From Acinetobacter pittii ANC 4050 (GTDB taxonomy: Bacteria; Pseudomonadota; Gammaproteobacteria; Pseudomonadales; Moraxellaceae), in contig NZ_KB976987.1 in assembly GCF_000399685.1 (NCBI RefSeq), positions 2,183,944 to 2,247,943 on the forward strand: a stretch of 64,000 nucleotides of DNA. Direction: 5' to 3'. This document shows positions 8,319-19,447 of this stretch, one piece after another (within the stretch, counting starts at the first letter, position 1; the number at the start of each line of letters is the position of its first letter). Both the position numbers and the translations under genes were made by a program. Under the pieces are notes generated by a model. The model was not told the DNA's origin. It did not search any database and saw only the letters and a list, made by a program, of their open reading frames with translations.

Positions 8319-9101
8319 TTAACGCTGCACCATTTTATTCATTACAAATGAGGTCGCGACTTTATTCACTTCAAGAAATACAAAATAATCTAAACAGTTA
8401 AATTCTTCATCAAAAAATGCCTGTTTAGATAGTTTTGACTGCATACTCAAATACATTTGAAATAGCTTTGGCATACGTTCATCTTGTGGAAAACTAAACT
8501 CCGGATATTCAGGGTCATAGATTTTTTTAGAACGAATATCAATTGTTTTGCTTTCAGATAATTGTTGAATCTGGCGATGTGTGTAATACGCTCTAGCTAA
8601 ATTATCTTGCAAATGAATACTGACACAGCCCATTAAATATTTAGCGCGCATTGACCAGAGCACTTTCGGTGCAAGGTTTAACCATAACATTGACAATGCC
8701 TTACCATTACGAAAGCGAGGATGTACACAAGTACGGCCTATTTCTAACACATTTGGAAGATGGGATAACTGAGGAACAATATCAAACTCATGGGCACTGT
8801 AGCTTTGTGCTATTTCGTGGCCTTGAAATAGCTTTAAACGAGTATACGCTACAATTTCTCCAGTCCATTTTTCACGCAAGACCGCATGTTCACAACCAAA
8901 ATCGTAAATATCTTGGTCTAAATTATCTTCAAACTTGATTCCGAATTGTTGGCTAAATTGTTGTGCACGAAACCGTTGTACATCTTGTAATTCTTTTAAA
9001 TTATCAACCCATTCAAAACGAAATTGTGTCTGATTTATTGCTTTATGACGATTTAAAGGTAAAGTCCAGGTTTGGCGATATTGATTAAATTTTTCCAGCA
9101 T
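8319..9101 (-). CDS. GNAT/OlsB-like N-acyltransferase
   Basis: Acyltransferase resembling OlsB, the acyl-ACP:ornithine N-acyltransferase that makes lyso-ornithine lipid. Visible marks are FRAQQFSQQFG near the N terminus, EIGRTCVHPRFRNG (acetyl-CoA/ACP-binding GNAT core), YLMGCVSIHL, and the C-terminal block MPKLFQMYLSM... EEFNCLDYFVFLEV, which matches the OlsB end. The ATG at 9101 follows AGGAG at a good distance; an upstream ATG at 9122 lacks one. No OlsA-like second acyltransferase is adjacent. The nearest other acyltransferase is at 15372. The exact acceptor is inferred, not shown. Confidence 0.72.
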   Translation of the reverse strand: MLEKFNQYRQTWTLPLNRHKAINQTQFRFEWVDNLKELQDVQRFRAQQFSQQFGIKFEDNLDQDIYDFGCEHAVLREKWTGEIVAYTRLKLFQGHEIAQSYSAHEFDIVPQLSHLPNVLEIGRTCVHPRFRNGKALSMLWLNLAPKVLWSMRAKYLMGCVSIHLQDNLARAYYTHRQIQQLSESKTIDIRSKKIYDPEYPEFSFPQDERMPKLFQMYLSMQSKLSKQAFFDEEFNCLDYFVFLEVNKVATSFVMNKMVQR

Positions 9102-9176
9102 AATGAACGCTCCTAGTGACATCCCCTACACTAGTCAAAGCTCATGACAAAAAAATGACCAAATTAAAATGGTATA

Positions 9177-9204
9177 AAAAAAGACCACCTAGAGTGATCT
9201 TTTT
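9177..9204 (-). terminator. Terminator after argB
   Basis: A 7-bp stem (agatcac / gtggtct on the minus strand, one G-U pair) is followed by a T run on the minus strand. Confidence 0.75.
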
Positions 9205-9223
9205 ATTAAAAATAACGGATTTC

Positions 9224-10144
<921 letters not shown>

Positions 10145-11563
10145 TTAGGCCTCTGAAAGTTCTTGTGCAATTTGCGGATAATGTTCTTGCAACATATCTA
10201 CAAATTTTTGCTGGATTTCCTTTAATCGTAAAGGATTATCCGCATCAAATCTTACTGTAAAGTATTCACCAGTATTTGATGCTCGAATAATGCCAAAACC
10301 ATCATCAAAATCAAGACGTACGCCATCGATTTTACTAATACGTGCCCCTAAACGATGACTTAAAATCTCAATATCTTGTAATACATACTTTGGATCGGAC
10401 TGATACGTACCAATATAAGTATCTTCTGTACAACATCTTTCTGGATATGAGGCAAATAATTCAGAAATAGTTGTAGCACTTGATTGGGTAAAATATTCCA
10501 TTACACGTAATGCAGCATACAAACCATCGTCGTACCCAAAACCACGGCCATCATTAAACACATAATGACCTGCATATTCTCCACCAAAAATGGCACGTCC
10601 ACCCGACTGAGACAAATAAGCCCGCAGGAAACTACTTCCCGTGCGGATCATTTTTGCTTTTCCACCGAGTTTTTCAACAGTCTCTTGAACCATACGTGAA
10701 CATTTCACATCAAAAACAATTTCTTGCTCGGGGTGCTGCTCAAGGCACATTTGCGCGAAAAGCGACAATAAACGGTCTGCTGTCAATATTTGGGCTTTTT
10801 CATCGACTAAAACAACACGGTCTCCATCACCATCCAAAGCAATACCAATATCAGCCTGCTGCTCGACCACTGCTTTTCGCAAGCTAGTTAAATGAGCTGC
10901 ATGTGACGGATCTGGTGCATGATCGGGAAACTCTCCATTTGGATCGGTACGTAAAGCAATGACTTCACAACCCATTTTTTCCAAGATTAGCTTTGAACAA
11001 TGCCCAGCTGAACCATGTAAACCATCTAAAACAACTTTTAAAGGGCGTTTTAAATGAATATCTTTAAAAATAGCTTGTTGGTATTTTTGGCAAAATTCAG
11101 CTTTAAATTGAGGTAAGGTTAGCTCAAGTACAGAAATTGAATGGTTGGGTACATAAGTTTGGGCTTCTTCACCCACCTGCTGAATCATTTCTGGAGACGG
11201 TGGTTCACCTTTTAAAATCCACTTAATACCATTATCCGATTTCGGATTATGGCTTGCCGTCACCATAATACCGTTGCCACCAAAATCTCTAGCAATGTAG
11301 TACATCATAGGTGATGAGCAGCAGCCGATATTGGTAACGTTTAAGCCTTGTTCTATTAAAATTTCTTCAATTAAGTGCGCATAGGCTGGGCTAGTGAGAC
11401 GGGCATCATAGCCAATTATTAATTGAGTTTGTTTTGCTTGTTTGTATTGCTGTGCCAATCCATAGGCAATTGAACGGACAACGTCCGTGGTTAAATAAGA
11501 AAGTTTGCCTCTAATATCGTAAGCACGAAAAATACTTTTAGGAAATGAGTGTCTTACATTCAT
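10145..11563 (-). CDS. algC: Phosphomannomutase/phosphoglucomutase (AlgC-like)
   Basis: Alpha-D-phosphohexomutase interconverting mannose- or glucose-6-phosphate and the 1-phosphates, feeding LOS, capsule and other glycan precursors. Domain order is standard: N-terminal IFRAYDIRGKL, the phosphoserine loop TASHNPKSDNGIK, the metal loop ALDGDGDRVVLVD, the sugar loop GGEYAGHYVF, and the phosphate-binding C-terminal RASNTGEYFTVRFDAD. At 472 residues it matches AlgC/PMM-PGM. It is followed by argB and preceded by dut with a terminator between. Confidence 0.93.
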   Translation of the reverse strand: MNVRHSFPKSIFRAYDIRGKLSYLTTDVVRSIAYGLAQQYKQAKQTQLIIGYDARLTSPAYAHLIEEILIEQGLNVTNIGCCSSPMMYYIARDFGGNGIMVTASHNPKSDNGIKWILKGEPPSPEMIQQVGEEAQTYVPNHSISVLELTLPQFKAEFCQKYQQAIFKDIHLKRPLKVVLDGLHGSAGHCSKLILEKMGCEVIALRTDPNGEFPDHAPDPSHAAHLTSLRKAVVEQQADIGIALDGDGDRVVLVDEKAQILTADRLLSLFAQMCLEQHPEQEIVFDVKCSRMVQETVEKLGGKAKMIRTGSSFLRAYLSQSGGRAIFGGEYAGHYVFNDGRGFGYDDGLYAALRVMEYFTQSSATTISELFASYPERCCTEDTYIGTYQSDPKYVLQDIEILSHRLGARISKIDGVRLDFDDGFGIIRASNTGEYFTVRFDADNPLRLKEIQQKFVDMLQEHYPQIAQELSEA

Positions 11564-11710
11564 AGCGTATCTTCTATTTAAAGATCAATTCGATCTATCG
11601 CAAAAACATAGATTATTCAAAATTTTTGAAAGGTTTGTTTGCTAAAAAAGTTAAAAGAATATTAGTAAAGCGTGTTGTAATATAATCTATTGTAACATTC
11701 AAGATGCAAA

Positions 11711-11737
11711 AAGAAACGCCTGACCAGCAGGCGTTTG
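11711..11737 (-). terminator. Terminator after dut
   Basis: A 9-bp stem (aaacgcctg / caggcgttt) is followed on the minus strand by TTCTTTTTG. Confidence 0.83.
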
Positions 11738-11762
11738 ATTTTCGTTAAAATTCTCAAAAAAC

Positions 11763-12215
11763 TTATTGTTTACCTGTGTGACCAAAGCCACCAGCACCAC
11801 GTAAAGTTTCTTCAAATTCTTCTACTTGTTCAAATTCAGCTTGTACGACTGGCACTAAAACATACTGTGCCAAGCGCTCACCAGGTTCTAAACGGAATGT
11901 CGTTTGACCACGGTTCCAAACTGAAACCATCAATTCACCTTGATAATCCGAATCAATCAAACCAACCAAGTTACCAAGCACGATACCGTGTTTATGACCT
12001 AGACCTGAACGCGGTAAAATTAAACCAGCAAAATTGACATCATGAATATAAATTGCCATACCTGTTTTAACTAAAACAGTTTGTCCTGGTTCAATATCAA
12101 TTGCTTCATCTAAACAGGCACGTAAATCTAAACCAGCTGAACCTGCTGTAGCATATGAAGGTAAAGGCCATTCTTTACCTAAACGCGGATCGAGCAATTT
12201 CACTTGAACTTTCAT
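11763..12215 (-). CDS. dut: dUTP diphosphatase
   Basis: Trimeric dUTPase that hydrolyses dUTP to dUMP and PPi, keeping uracil out of DNA. All five motifs are visible in 150 residues: [39 protein letters not shown], and the flexible C-terminal [18 protein letters not shown] precedes the ATG. It lies 23 bp downstream of rep on the same strand; in many relatives dut sits with coaBC instead, so this neighbour differs on one side. Confidence 0.97.
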   Translation of the reverse strand: MKVQVKLLDPRLGKEWPLPSYATAGSAGLDLRACLDEAIDIEPGQTVLVKTGMAIYIHDVNFAGLILPRSGLGHKHGIVLGNLVGLIDSDYQGELMVSVWNRGQTTFRLEPGERLAQYVLVPVVQAEFEQVEEFEETLRGAGGFGHTGKQ

Positions 12216-12238
12216 GGGATTTCCTAAAATTAAAAAAA

Positions 12239-14278
12239 TTAACGCTTTAATAAAGCTTTTAAATTTGCCAGATATTGTTGAGCCTGTTCTTTAGGATCAA
12301 CATTAGCCGCAATTTTCTTTTTACGCCCTAACCACTCGAGCTCATCTTGCGGAAGTTCATCAAGGAAACGACTAGGCGTCATCTGTTTCATCTGCCCGCC
12401 ATTTTTACGCTGCTCAGCCAAGGTTAACGTTAAACCTTGGCGTGCACGGGTAATTCCCACGTACATGAGACGGCGCTCTTCCTCAATGGTTTCTGCTGCA
12501 ATCGAGTTTTTATGCGGCAATAGCTCTTCTTCAAGACCCATAATATAAACATATGGGAATTCCAGACCTTTTGCTGCATGCAAAGTCAGTAGGTTAACTT
12601 TGTCTGTATCTTCTTCTTCCTGCTGTTGTTCTAACAGATCAAGTAAAACCAGTTTGCGAATAACGCTTTCAATGTTCTTTTCATCAACATCTTCTGCACG
12701 GTTAATCAGATTTTGAATACTGGTAAATAAGTTCTCAATATTATCGAGCTTACTTTTCTCTTGTGCAGGTGTAGCGGACTGTTCACGAACGTAATCCATA
12801 TAACCCGCTTCATTCATCATTTGACGAACTTTAGGCACAGGTTCATCATCTTCCAAGAGTTCACGAGTAAATGTCGCAATAAAATCGGCAAATTCATGAA
12901 GTTGTGTTTCTGCCTTTTTAGGCAACACCATGCTTAAACGCTGGTCAGCAGAAGCACCGAGTAAAGACAAATTATTTTCTTGTGAGAATAAACCTAACTT
13001 CTCAAGAGTAACTGGGCCAATCGCACGTTTAGGCGTATTAATAATGCGTAAGAAAGCACTATCATCTTCTGGATTAATAATAAGACGCAAATAACTCATC
13101 ACATCTTTAATTTCTGCACGCGCGAAGAATGATGTACCACCAGAAAGTTTATATGGAATTTGCATTTGGCGAAGTTGGGTTTCTAGTACACGAGCCTGAA
13201 AGTTCCCGCGATACAACACAGCATAATCTTTCCAGTTCTTACCGTTCATCAGTTTATGAGTCAGTAGGTCTTTAACCACGCGCTCTGCTTCATCGTCATC
13301 ATTACGACATGTAATGATTCGAATGACTTCACCATGTCCTTTATCACTCCACAATTTCTTATCAAAAATATGTGGGTTATTTTGAATCACACAGTTCGCT
13401 GCTTTTAAAATACGACTGGTCGATCGATAATTTTGTTCTAATTTAATGATATGTAGATTAGGGAAATCCTGTTTAAGCAAAGCCATATTTTCAGGCTTAG
13501 CACCACGCCATGCGTAGATCGACTGGTCATCGTCACCCACCGCGGTGAACTGCCCCATTACCCCAACTAACAGTTTGACCAGAATATACTGAGCCGTGTT
13601 GGTATCTTGATATTCATCGACCAATAAATAGCGTACACGGTTTTGCCATTTATCACGTACTTCTGCATTTTCTTGCAATAAGCGTGTTGGCATAACAATC
13701 AAGTCATCAAAATCAACGGCATTATATGCGCGTAAATTACGTTCATAAAGTTGATAGAGATGTGCAAACTGTACGTCTTCTGGTGTTTCACAAGTTGAAT
13801 GTGCTTGTTCTGGCAAAATCAGATCATTTTTCCAATCTGAAATTTTCTTCATTGCTTTGGCAATTAATTCTTTACTCTCTGCACCCGACAAATTATCGCG
13901 ATGCATCAAATCCATCAAAATACGTTTACAGTCATCTGCATCTAAAATCGAAAAATTAGCTTTTAAAGGTAAATTTTTAAGTTCTAAACGTAAAAGGTTT
14001 AAACCAAAAGTATGGAAGGTAGAAACAGATAAACCTTTTGCTTCTTCACGCGACAAAAGCTTGGTCACACGCTCTTTCATTTCACGTGCAGCTTTGTTTG
14101 TGAAGGTCATCGCGGTTATACGATGTGCTGGAATACGGCAGTGTTGCACCAAATAGGCAATTTTACGGGTAATTACTGATGTTTTACCTGAACCAGCGCC
14201 AGCAAGCACCAATAAAGGGCCCTGAGTATATTTCATGGCTTCTTCTTGCTTGTTGTTCAATTGACTGGCAGATGACAT
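12239..14278 (-). CDS. rep: ATP-dependent DNA helicase Rep
   Basis: Superfamily 1A 3'-5' helicase that clears protein blocks ahead of the replication fork. Motifs seen in order: Q motif LNNKQEEAM, Walker [12 protein letters not shown], Ia [69 protein letters not shown]. At 679 residues it is close to E. coli Rep, and the residues around [15 protein letters not shown] and the C-terminal LANLKALL match Rep rather than UvrD. The start has an AGAGG site. Confidence 0.93.
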   Translation of the reverse strand: MSSASQLNNKQEEAMKYTQGPLLVLAGAGSGKTSVITRKIAYLVQHCRIPAHRITAMTFTNKAAREMKERVTKLLSREEAKGLSVSTFHTFGLNLLRLELKNLPLKANFSILDADDCKRILMDLMHRDNLSGAESKELIAKAMKKISDWKNDLILPEQAHSTCETPEDVQFAHLYQLYERNLRAYNAVDFDDLIVMPTRLLQENAEVRDKWQNRVRYLLVDEYQDTNTAQYILVKLLVGVMGQFTAVGDDDQSIYAWRGAKPENMALLKQDFPNLHIIKLEQNYRSTSRILKAANCVIQNNPHIFDKKLWSDKGHGEVIRIITCRNDDDEAERVVKDLLTHKLMNGKNWKDYAVLYRGNFQARVLETQLRQMQIPYKLSGGTSFFARAEIKDVMSYLRLIINPEDDSAFLRIINTPKRAIGPVTLEKLGLFSQENNLSLLGASADQRLSMVLPKKAETQLHEFADFIATFTRELLEDDEPVPKVRQMMNEAGYMDYVREQSATPAQEKSKLDNIENLFTSIQNLINRAEDVDEKNIESVIRKLVLLDLLEQQQEEEDTDKVNLLTLHAAKGLEFPYVYIMGLEEELLPHKNSIAAETIEEERRLMYVGITRARQGLTLTLAEQRKNGGQMKQMTPSRFLDELPQDELEWLGRKKKIAANVDPKEQAQQYLANLKALLKR

Positions 14279-14427
14279 CGCGTATTACCTCTTAATTTTT
14301 CGAGCATGATTATAGTCATCTCTGTTTTAGAATCCCAATAGTAAATCTATGGATATGTATAAATGATGTCTAATAATGCAATTTGTGCGCCGCAGAATGT
14401 CGTGATTATTTCTTGTACTGCACCCAT

Positions 14428-14453
14428 AAAAAAACCACCCGAAGGTGGTTTTT
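14428..14453 (-). terminator. Terminator after OmpA-domain lipoprotein gene
   Basis: A 9-bp stem (aaaaccacc / ggtggtttt) with loop CGAA has T runs on both strands; the minus side serves the lipoprotein gene. Confidence 0.85.
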
Positions 14454-14471
14454 AACACAATAATTTAAATC

Positions 14472-15125
14472 TTATTGTTTAGCATAAATGCTGATTTCTA
14501 CACGGCGGTTTTGTTCACGGCCAGATGCAGTTGAGTTGTCTGCGATCGGGTTAGAAGAACCATAACCTTGTGCATCGATACGGCTAGATGGAACGCCGCG
14601 GCCAGCTAAATAGTTTTTAACTGATTGTGCACGTGATTGAGATAATGGAATGTTGATAGAGTCATTACCAGTATTATCTGTATAACCCGTTACCAAAATC
14701 GCGCTCTTGTTATCTTCAGCCAATGTTTGAGCTACTTTGTCTAAAGTTGCATAGAAGTTTGGCTTGATGTTTGATTTGTTTGTATCAAAAGTGATGCTAC
14801 CAGGCATGATCAATTGAACAGAACCATCTGGGTTACGGCCAACGTCTACACCAGTACCCGCCATTTGTTGACGTAGTTTTTTCTCTTTTTGATCAAGATA
14901 TACACCACCAGCCGCACCAAGAACTGCACCAATTGCTGCAGCACGGTTATTTTGACGGCTAGAGTTTGCATTTGATTTAGAAATACCATAACCAGCTGCT
15001 GCACCAATTAAAGTACCTAATGCAGCTTTATCGTATTCAATGCCACCAAGATTATTACCAGTTGTTTGACAACCAGAAAGTACTACTGCTGCCCCTACCA
15101 CTGTTGAAATAACTAATGCACGCAT
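14472..15125 (-). CDS. OmpA-domain lipoprotein (YiaD/Pal-like)
   Basis: Lipoprotein of 217 residues with signal peptide and lipobox VLSGC, a glycine-rich segment (GTLIGAAAGYGISK, AAIGAVLGAAGGVY) like the glycine-zipper of YiaD, and a C-terminal OmpA-like peptidoglycan-binding domain. That domain contains FDTNKSNIKP, GYTDNTGNDSIN, LSQSRAQSVKNYL and NRRVEI. Predicted to tether the outer membrane to peptidoglycan. The ATG at 15125 follows GAGGAGG; the longer frame begins at a GTG and would spoil the signal peptide. Confidence 0.9.
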   Translation of the reverse strand: MRALVISTVVGAAVVLSGCQTTGNNLGGIEYDKAALGTLIGAAAGYGISKSNANSSRQNNRAAAIGAVLGAAGGVYLDQKEKKLRQQMAGTGVDVGRNPDGSVQLIMPGSITFDTNKSNIKPNFYATLDKVAQTLAEDNKSAILVTGYTDNTGNDSINIPLSQSRAQSVKNYLAGRGVPSSRIDAQGYGSSNPIADNSTASGREQNRRVEISIYAKQ

Positions 15126-15371
15126 TGCATGCCTCCTCACTTTGTGTGTTTTGTTGTCTGAATGAATAATGAAACAAAAAGGGAGTATAAAACATTGATA
15201 TTTTGTTAATAATAAACAGTTTAGTTATTTTTTTGTAATATTTTGATGCACTTTCAGATGCCAGCTCATCACAATTTCTTCATTGTTGTCTAAGATGTCG
15301 TTGTATTTCATATTACGATAGTTATAGTTAAACAACTTTTCTATGGATTTTAGACATTCGGGGTCATTTAT

Positions 15372-16298
15372 ATGTCAACTGCACCCAATAAGCAATCTGC
15401 GCTAAAAAAAATTACACGTGGACTCACTGTAGGTACAGTCATTACAGGAAGTACTTTTTTTCATGGCCCACCTGTTCTTGCATTAGGTCTAACCAAGCTA
15501 TTAAAAAAGTCATCAAAAGTAGATGAAACTAATATTCAAATTACAAATAGCTGGTTAGGGGTAAATAACTGGCTCATTGATCATGTTTTACCAAATCTAA
15601 AATGGGACATTACCATTGATGAGGGACTTGACCTGAATATGCAAGGTCGTTATCTAATGACCTGCAATCATCAAAGTTGGGTAGACACGACTGTAAACCA
15701 ATATTTTGGTTTAACCCGTATGCCCCTCACCCGTTTCTTTACCAAATGGGAACTCATCTTTATTCCTTTTGTTGGGCAAGCATTTAAAATTTTAGGCTTC
15801 CCGATGATGAAGCGTCACACCAAAGAACAAATTGCCAAAAATCCTGAACTTAAAGATCGTGACATGATGGAAGCACGTAAAGCTTGCGAACAGCTTTTAA
15901 GTCAGCCATTTACATTATTAAATTATTTGGAAGGTACGCGCTTTACCCAAGAAAAACACGACCAACAAAAATCGCCATATAAGCATTTGCTTAAACCAAA
16001 AGCAGGTGGCTTAGCACTTGCCTTAAATATTTTAGGCGACAAAATCGATGCCTTGGTTGATATGACTATTGTCTATCCTGATGGCGTACCGGGATATAGC
16101 GATTTCTGGCTCGGGGACGTTTCAAAAATTGCGGTCAACTTACGTAAAATTGAAATTCCAAAATGGGTGCTTGGTGGCAACTACGAAGATGACGCAGCTT
16201 ATCGTGAACGTTTCCAGCAATGGGTTCATGAAATTTGGACCGAAAAAGATCAACTTATTGAGCAAATGAAATCTCAATATACCACTGCAAATATTTAA
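15372..16298 (+). CDS. 1-acylglycerol-3-phosphate acyltransferase-like protein (YihG type)
   Basis: Membrane-associated PlsC-type acyltransferase (308 residues). It shows a hydrophobic N-terminal segment, the catalytic NHQSWVD (HX4D), and the glycerol-phosphate-binding LEGTRFT block. LLKPKAGGLALAL and a Pro-containing VDMTIVYPDG segment follow, matching YihG-like members. Likely transfers acyl chains to lysophosphatidate or a related lysolipid. The membrane protein gene downstream is 16 bp away and probably in the same operon. It is divergent from the OmpA-domain lipoprotein. Confidence 0.85.
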   Translation: MSTAPNKQSALKKITRGLTVGTVITGSTFFHGPPVLALGLTKLLKKSSKVDETNIQITNSWLGVNNWLIDHVLPNLKWDITIDEGLDLNMQGRYLMTCNHQSWVDTTVNQYFGLTRMPLTRFFTKWELIFIPFVGQAFKILGFPMMKRHTKEQIAKNPELKDRDMMEARKACEQLLSQPFTLLNYLEGTRFTQEKHDQQKSPYKHLLKPKAGGLALALNILGDKIDALVDMTIVYPDGVPGYSDFWLGDVSKIAVNLRKIEIPKWVLGGNYEDDAAYRERFQQWVHEIWTEKDQLIEQMKSQYTTANI

Positions 16299-16314
16299 GA
16301 AAGCACTCGTTATT

Positions 16315-17361
16315 ATGCAAAACAGTTCTGGGAAAAAAACCAAATACCATCATGTAGACCCAAGCAGCCTGTCATTTAAGCTGTTTTTGGTCTATGACAT
16401 CTTTATGGTGTTTATTATCATTTTTAACCTGTTCTGTCTTGCTAGTAATTTCTTTTTAATGAGCAGCATTGGGGCATGGTTCTTTGAACATATTCACTTG
16501 CCCCAAGTACTCAGTTTTTATCGTACTTCACTCCATCCGTGGGTGATCACGTCAGAAGCTTGGTTTATTGGTTTTTTAATTGTTGAGTTGCTTGTCCGCT
16601 GGGCCATTGCGATCATCAATAAACACCATAAGCGTTGGTTCTTTTTCCCGTTTATTCACTGGTATGAAATTTTAGCCATTATTCCTCAGCTCCGTTTTTT
16701 ACGTTTATTCCGTGCCGGGATTATTGCCTATCGCTTACATGAGTTAGGTTATCCGGTTGTTCCGGAAAGCTGGCGAAAAACTGGTTTATTTTACTATCGC
16801 GTTGTAATGGAAGAGTTGTCCGACCGTGTTGTAATTACCGTGATTGATGGTATTAGATATGAACTTGAAACCAGTTCTAGCCATAAACAGATTATTCACG
16901 ACTTAGTTAATCATCATCGTGAGCAATTTACTGCTACCCTAACAGCATTATTACAAGAGTCTTTAGCAACTGCTTTAAAAGAACAAAAGCCTGCCATTAC
17001 AAAAGGCGTTGGGAAAATTGTAGATCAGGCCATAGTAGATACACCTGAGCTAACTCAATTATTACGCTTAATTCCTTTAGTCGGCGGTCGCATTGAACAA
17101 CAAATCCAAAGCATTGGTCAAAGATTGGGTGAGAATATTAGCGCAGGTCTAATTGAGCCTTTAATTGAGGGATCACCAAATAATCCGAACCCTACTTATC
17201 AATTAATTTCTCAAAGAGTAAGTGAGATAAATATTAATAATCGTCAGCTTGAGCAATTGGTTGAATCTGTCGTATTCGAGACACTGGAGTCTGTACGAAA
17301 ACAAGTCAAGGTCAAACAGTGGCAACAAACGCTTGCGGAGTATGATCGAATCAAAGAATAA
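16315..17361 (+). CDS. Membrane protein with voltage-sensor-like N-terminal domain
   Basis: Not a gene I can name. The N-terminal 140 residues form about four hydrophobic segments that resemble an ion-channel voltage sensor. There is an S2-like stretch with acidic residues (EAWFIGFLIVELLVRW), an S3-like HWYEILAIIP, and an S4-like LRFLRLFRA with Arg at every third position (R127, R130, R133). There is no pore helix or selectivity filter. The remaining ~200 residues are soluble and helical, ending in a charged segment. It follows an acyltransferase gene and precedes minC. Function unknown; it could be a sensor or a regulator of a partner protein. Confidence 0.55.
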   Translation: MQNSSGKKTKYHHVDPSSLSFKLFLVYDIFMVFIIIFNLFCLASNFFLMSSIGAWFFEHIHLPQVLSFYRTSLHPWVITSEAWFIGFLIVELLVRWAIAIINKHHKRWFFFPFIHWYEILAIIPQLRFLRLFRAGIIAYRLHELGYPVVPESWRKTGLFYYRVVMEELSDRVVITVIDGIRYELETSSSHKQIIHDLVNHHREQFTATLTALLQESLATALKEQKPAITKGVGKIVDQAIVDTPELTQLLRLIPLVGGRIEQQIQSIGQRLGENISAGLIEPLIEGSPNNPNPTYQLISQRVSEININNRQLEQLVESVVFETLESVRKQVKVKQWQQTLAEYDRIKE

Positions 17362-17481
17362 GCATTTATTTAATTTTTTATGAATCACGCTAGAGAATTG
17401 GCACAAATTGTTCTAGCATTTGCCCTATTTACAATAAACTTAACGATATTACAGCTCGTTTAACGCCTTGAAGGAAGACTT

Positions 17482-18210
17482 ATGGCTGATATACGGATTA
17501 CCGGCAGAATGGTTAACTTTAGCAGGATAACCTTCGATACCAATGATCATGATGTGATCCGCCAGCAATTATCAAATATTTTAAATGAAGGTTCCTATCA
17601 GGGAACTTTAGTGATTATTGACAGTACAGTTGAGCAAGAATTAATTGCACTAATTCAACTTCTGGTGAGCTTAGGTTTACAACCAATGGCGGTAATCGAC
17701 GGTATTTTAGGAGATGAAGCTCGTGCTATTCAATTCCCTGTTTTACCGGCAGATCAACCCTTACAGCGCATTAAAGCGACAGCTGAACAAGTTGCTATTG
17801 TGGAAAAACCTGCTACCGCCCCTACGTCGTCTTCAGCAGAAACAAAAAAACCACTAAACAAGATAGCGGTCGCTCATATTACCTCTTATCATGATGAAAT
17901 TTTGCGTACAGGCCAATCCCTTGTACAAGATAACGGCGATATTATTTTAAAGGCTGGCATGAATAGTGGTTCCGAGGTGATTGCATCAGGAAATATACAT
18001 ATTTATGGCACAGTTCGTGGTAGAGTCATTGCTGGTGCGGGCGGGCACGCAGCTGCACGCATTTTTTGCCAATCTTTAGAGGCTGAGCTCGTTTCCATTG
18101 CCGGAACGTATTGCGTCGCAGATGATATCCCTAAACATGTGGTAAAAAAGCCAGTACATATTTATTTAAATGAAAAGCAAGAGCTTGAATTTGAAGCTCT
18201 AGAACTTTAA
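17482..18210 (+). CDS. minC: Septum-site-determining protein MinC
   Basis: Inhibitor of FtsZ ring assembly at the cell poles. The N-terminal domain (residues about 1-105) contacts FtsZ. A Pro/Thr/Ser/Ala-rich linker ([15 protein letters not shown]) leads to the C-terminal beta-helix domain with [25 protein letters not shown] and [10 protein letters not shown], which binds MinD. The 242 residues are usual. AAGGAAG precedes the ATG. First gene of minCDE. Confidence 0.96.
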   Translation: MADIRITGRMVNFSRITFDTNDHDVIRQQLSNILNEGSYQGTLVIIDSTVEQELIALIQLLVSLGLQPMAVIDGILGDEARAIQFPVLPADQPLQRIKATAEQVAIVEKPATAPTSSSAETKKPLNKIAVAHITSYHDEILRTGQSLVQDNGDIILKAGMNSGSEVIASGNIHIYGTVRGRVIAGAGGHAAARIFCQSLEAELVSIAGTYCVADDIPKHVVKKPVHIYLNEKQELEFEALEL

Positions 18211-18276
18211 TTTATTAAGCAAATCACCAAAAAACAGCCCTTTTAAGGGTGTATGACCATAATAGGAGTGGATTCG

Positions 18277-19089
18277 GTGGCCAAAATTGTTGTCGTAACA
18301 TCAGGCAAAGGTGGTGTAGGTAAAACTACAACGAGCGCATCTTTTGCAACAGGTTTAGCCCTTCGTGGTCATAAAACTGTTGTGATTGATTTTGATGTAG
18401 GCTTACGTAACCTTGATTTAATTATGGGTTGTGAGCGTCGTGTTGTATATGATTTCGTTAATGTTATTAATAATGAAGCACGTCTGCAACAAGCCCTTAT
18501 TCGCGATAAAGATATCGAAAACCTTTATATTTTACCGGCTTCACAAACACGTGATAAAGATGCGTTGAGCGACGATGGTGTTGCTCGTGTTATTGATGAG
18601 CTATCTCAAGAATTTGATTACATTATTTGTGATTCACCTGCGGGGATCGAACGTGGTGCGATTTTAGCCATGTATCATGCAGATGAAGCAATCATTGTAA
18701 CAAACCCTGAAATCTCTTCAGTACGTGACTCTGACCGTATTATTGGTATGTTAGATAGCAAAACCAAGAAAGTTGAACACAACGAAGGGCGTATACGTAA
18801 ACATTTATGTATTACACGTTTTAACCCGGAACGTGCTGACCGTCAGGAAATGCTGACAATTGATGATATTTCTAAAGATATTTTACGCGTACCGACATTA
18901 GGTGTTATTCCAGAATGTCCAAGTGTATTACAAGCATCAAACGAGGGTAAGCCAGTTATTCTGTATTCAGAAACTAAAGCTGGTCAGGGGTATGATGATT
19001 TGGTTGCACGCTTCCTTGGCGAAGACCGTCCTTATCGACACATCACAGCTCAACCTAAAGGCTGGTTAGCACGACTATTTGGAGCGTAG
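18277..19089 (+). CDS. minD: Septum-site-determining protein MinD
   Basis: Membrane-associated ATPase that recruits MinC and oscillates with MinE. It has a deviant Walker A (GKGGVGKTT), VIDFDVGLRNLDL, CDSPAGIERGA, and a C-terminal amphipathic membrane-targeting helix (GWLARLFGA). The start chosen is GTG at 18277: it gives MAKIVVVTSGKGG, exactly the family N terminus, at 270 residues, and has AGGAG 8 bp upstream. An in-frame ATG at 18253 would add eight residues unlike MinD. Confidence 0.96.
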   Translation: MAKIVVVTSGKGGVGKTTTSASFATGLALRGHKTVVIDFDVGLRNLDLIMGCERRVVYDFVNVINNEARLQQALIRDKDIENLYILPASQTRDKDALSDDGVARVIDELSQEFDYIICDSPAGIERGAILAMYHADEAIIVTNPEISSVRDSDRIIGMLDSKTKKVEHNEGRIRKHLCITRFNPERADRQEMLTIDDISKDILRVPTLGVIPECPSVLQASNEGKPVILYSETKAGQGYDDLVARFLGEDRPYRHITAQPKGWLARLFGA

Positions 19090-19091
19090 AT

Positions 19092-19364
19092 ATGGCAGGA
19101 TTCTGGAGTAAATTATTTAGCAGTGAAGAAAAACCATCAAGTGCTCAAACTGCCAAAGATCGTTTGAAAGTTATTGTTGCTTCTGAACAAGGTTTAGGCC
19201 GTCGTTTAAGCCAAGACAAGATTGATCAGATGAAAAAAGAAATCATGCAAGTGGTTAGTCGTTATGTTAGCGGTGTAGGTGAACAGCATATTCAAATGCA
19301 GGTTCGCTCTGAAGCTAATATTGAAATGTTAGAAATGAATATCAATTTACCTGAAGAACGATAA
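19092..19364 (+). CDS. minE: Cell division topological specificity factor MinE
   Basis: 90-residue protein that stimulates MinD ATPase and drives pole-to-pole oscillation. It has an N-terminal amphipathic membrane segment (FWSKLFSSEEK), the MinD-contact helix/strand region RLKVIVASEQGLGR, and the dimerisation domain with EIMQVVSRYV. The start is 2 bp after the minD stop, so translation is probably coupled. The min operon ends with a strong terminator. Confidence 0.96.
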   Translation: MAGFWSKLFSSEEKPSSAQTAKDRLKVIVASEQGLGRRLSQDKIDQMKKEIMQVVSRYVSGVGEQHIQMQVRSEANIEMLEMNINLPEER

Positions 19365-19396
19365 TTCTATTTCTGACTATTCAATAAATCAGAATC

Positions 19397-19430
19397 AAGG
19401 CAAAATAACGCAAGTTATTTTGCCTTTTTT
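19397..19430 (+). terminator. Terminator of minCDE
   Basis: A 13-bp perfect stem (aaggcaaaataac / gttattttgcctt) with a 4-nt loop is followed by T's. Confidence 0.92.
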
Positions 19431-19447
19431 AAAATGAGGAGATTGTC

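Noticed and set aside
17389..17416. GCTAGA...TCTAGC dyad upstream of minC as terminator or operator
   Set aside because: Only six outer pairs match before mismatches and no T run follows, so the support is too weak.
18253..18276. Longer MinD starting at ATG 18253
   Set aside because: The GTG at 18277 gives the exact family N terminus and has AGGAG at proper distance.
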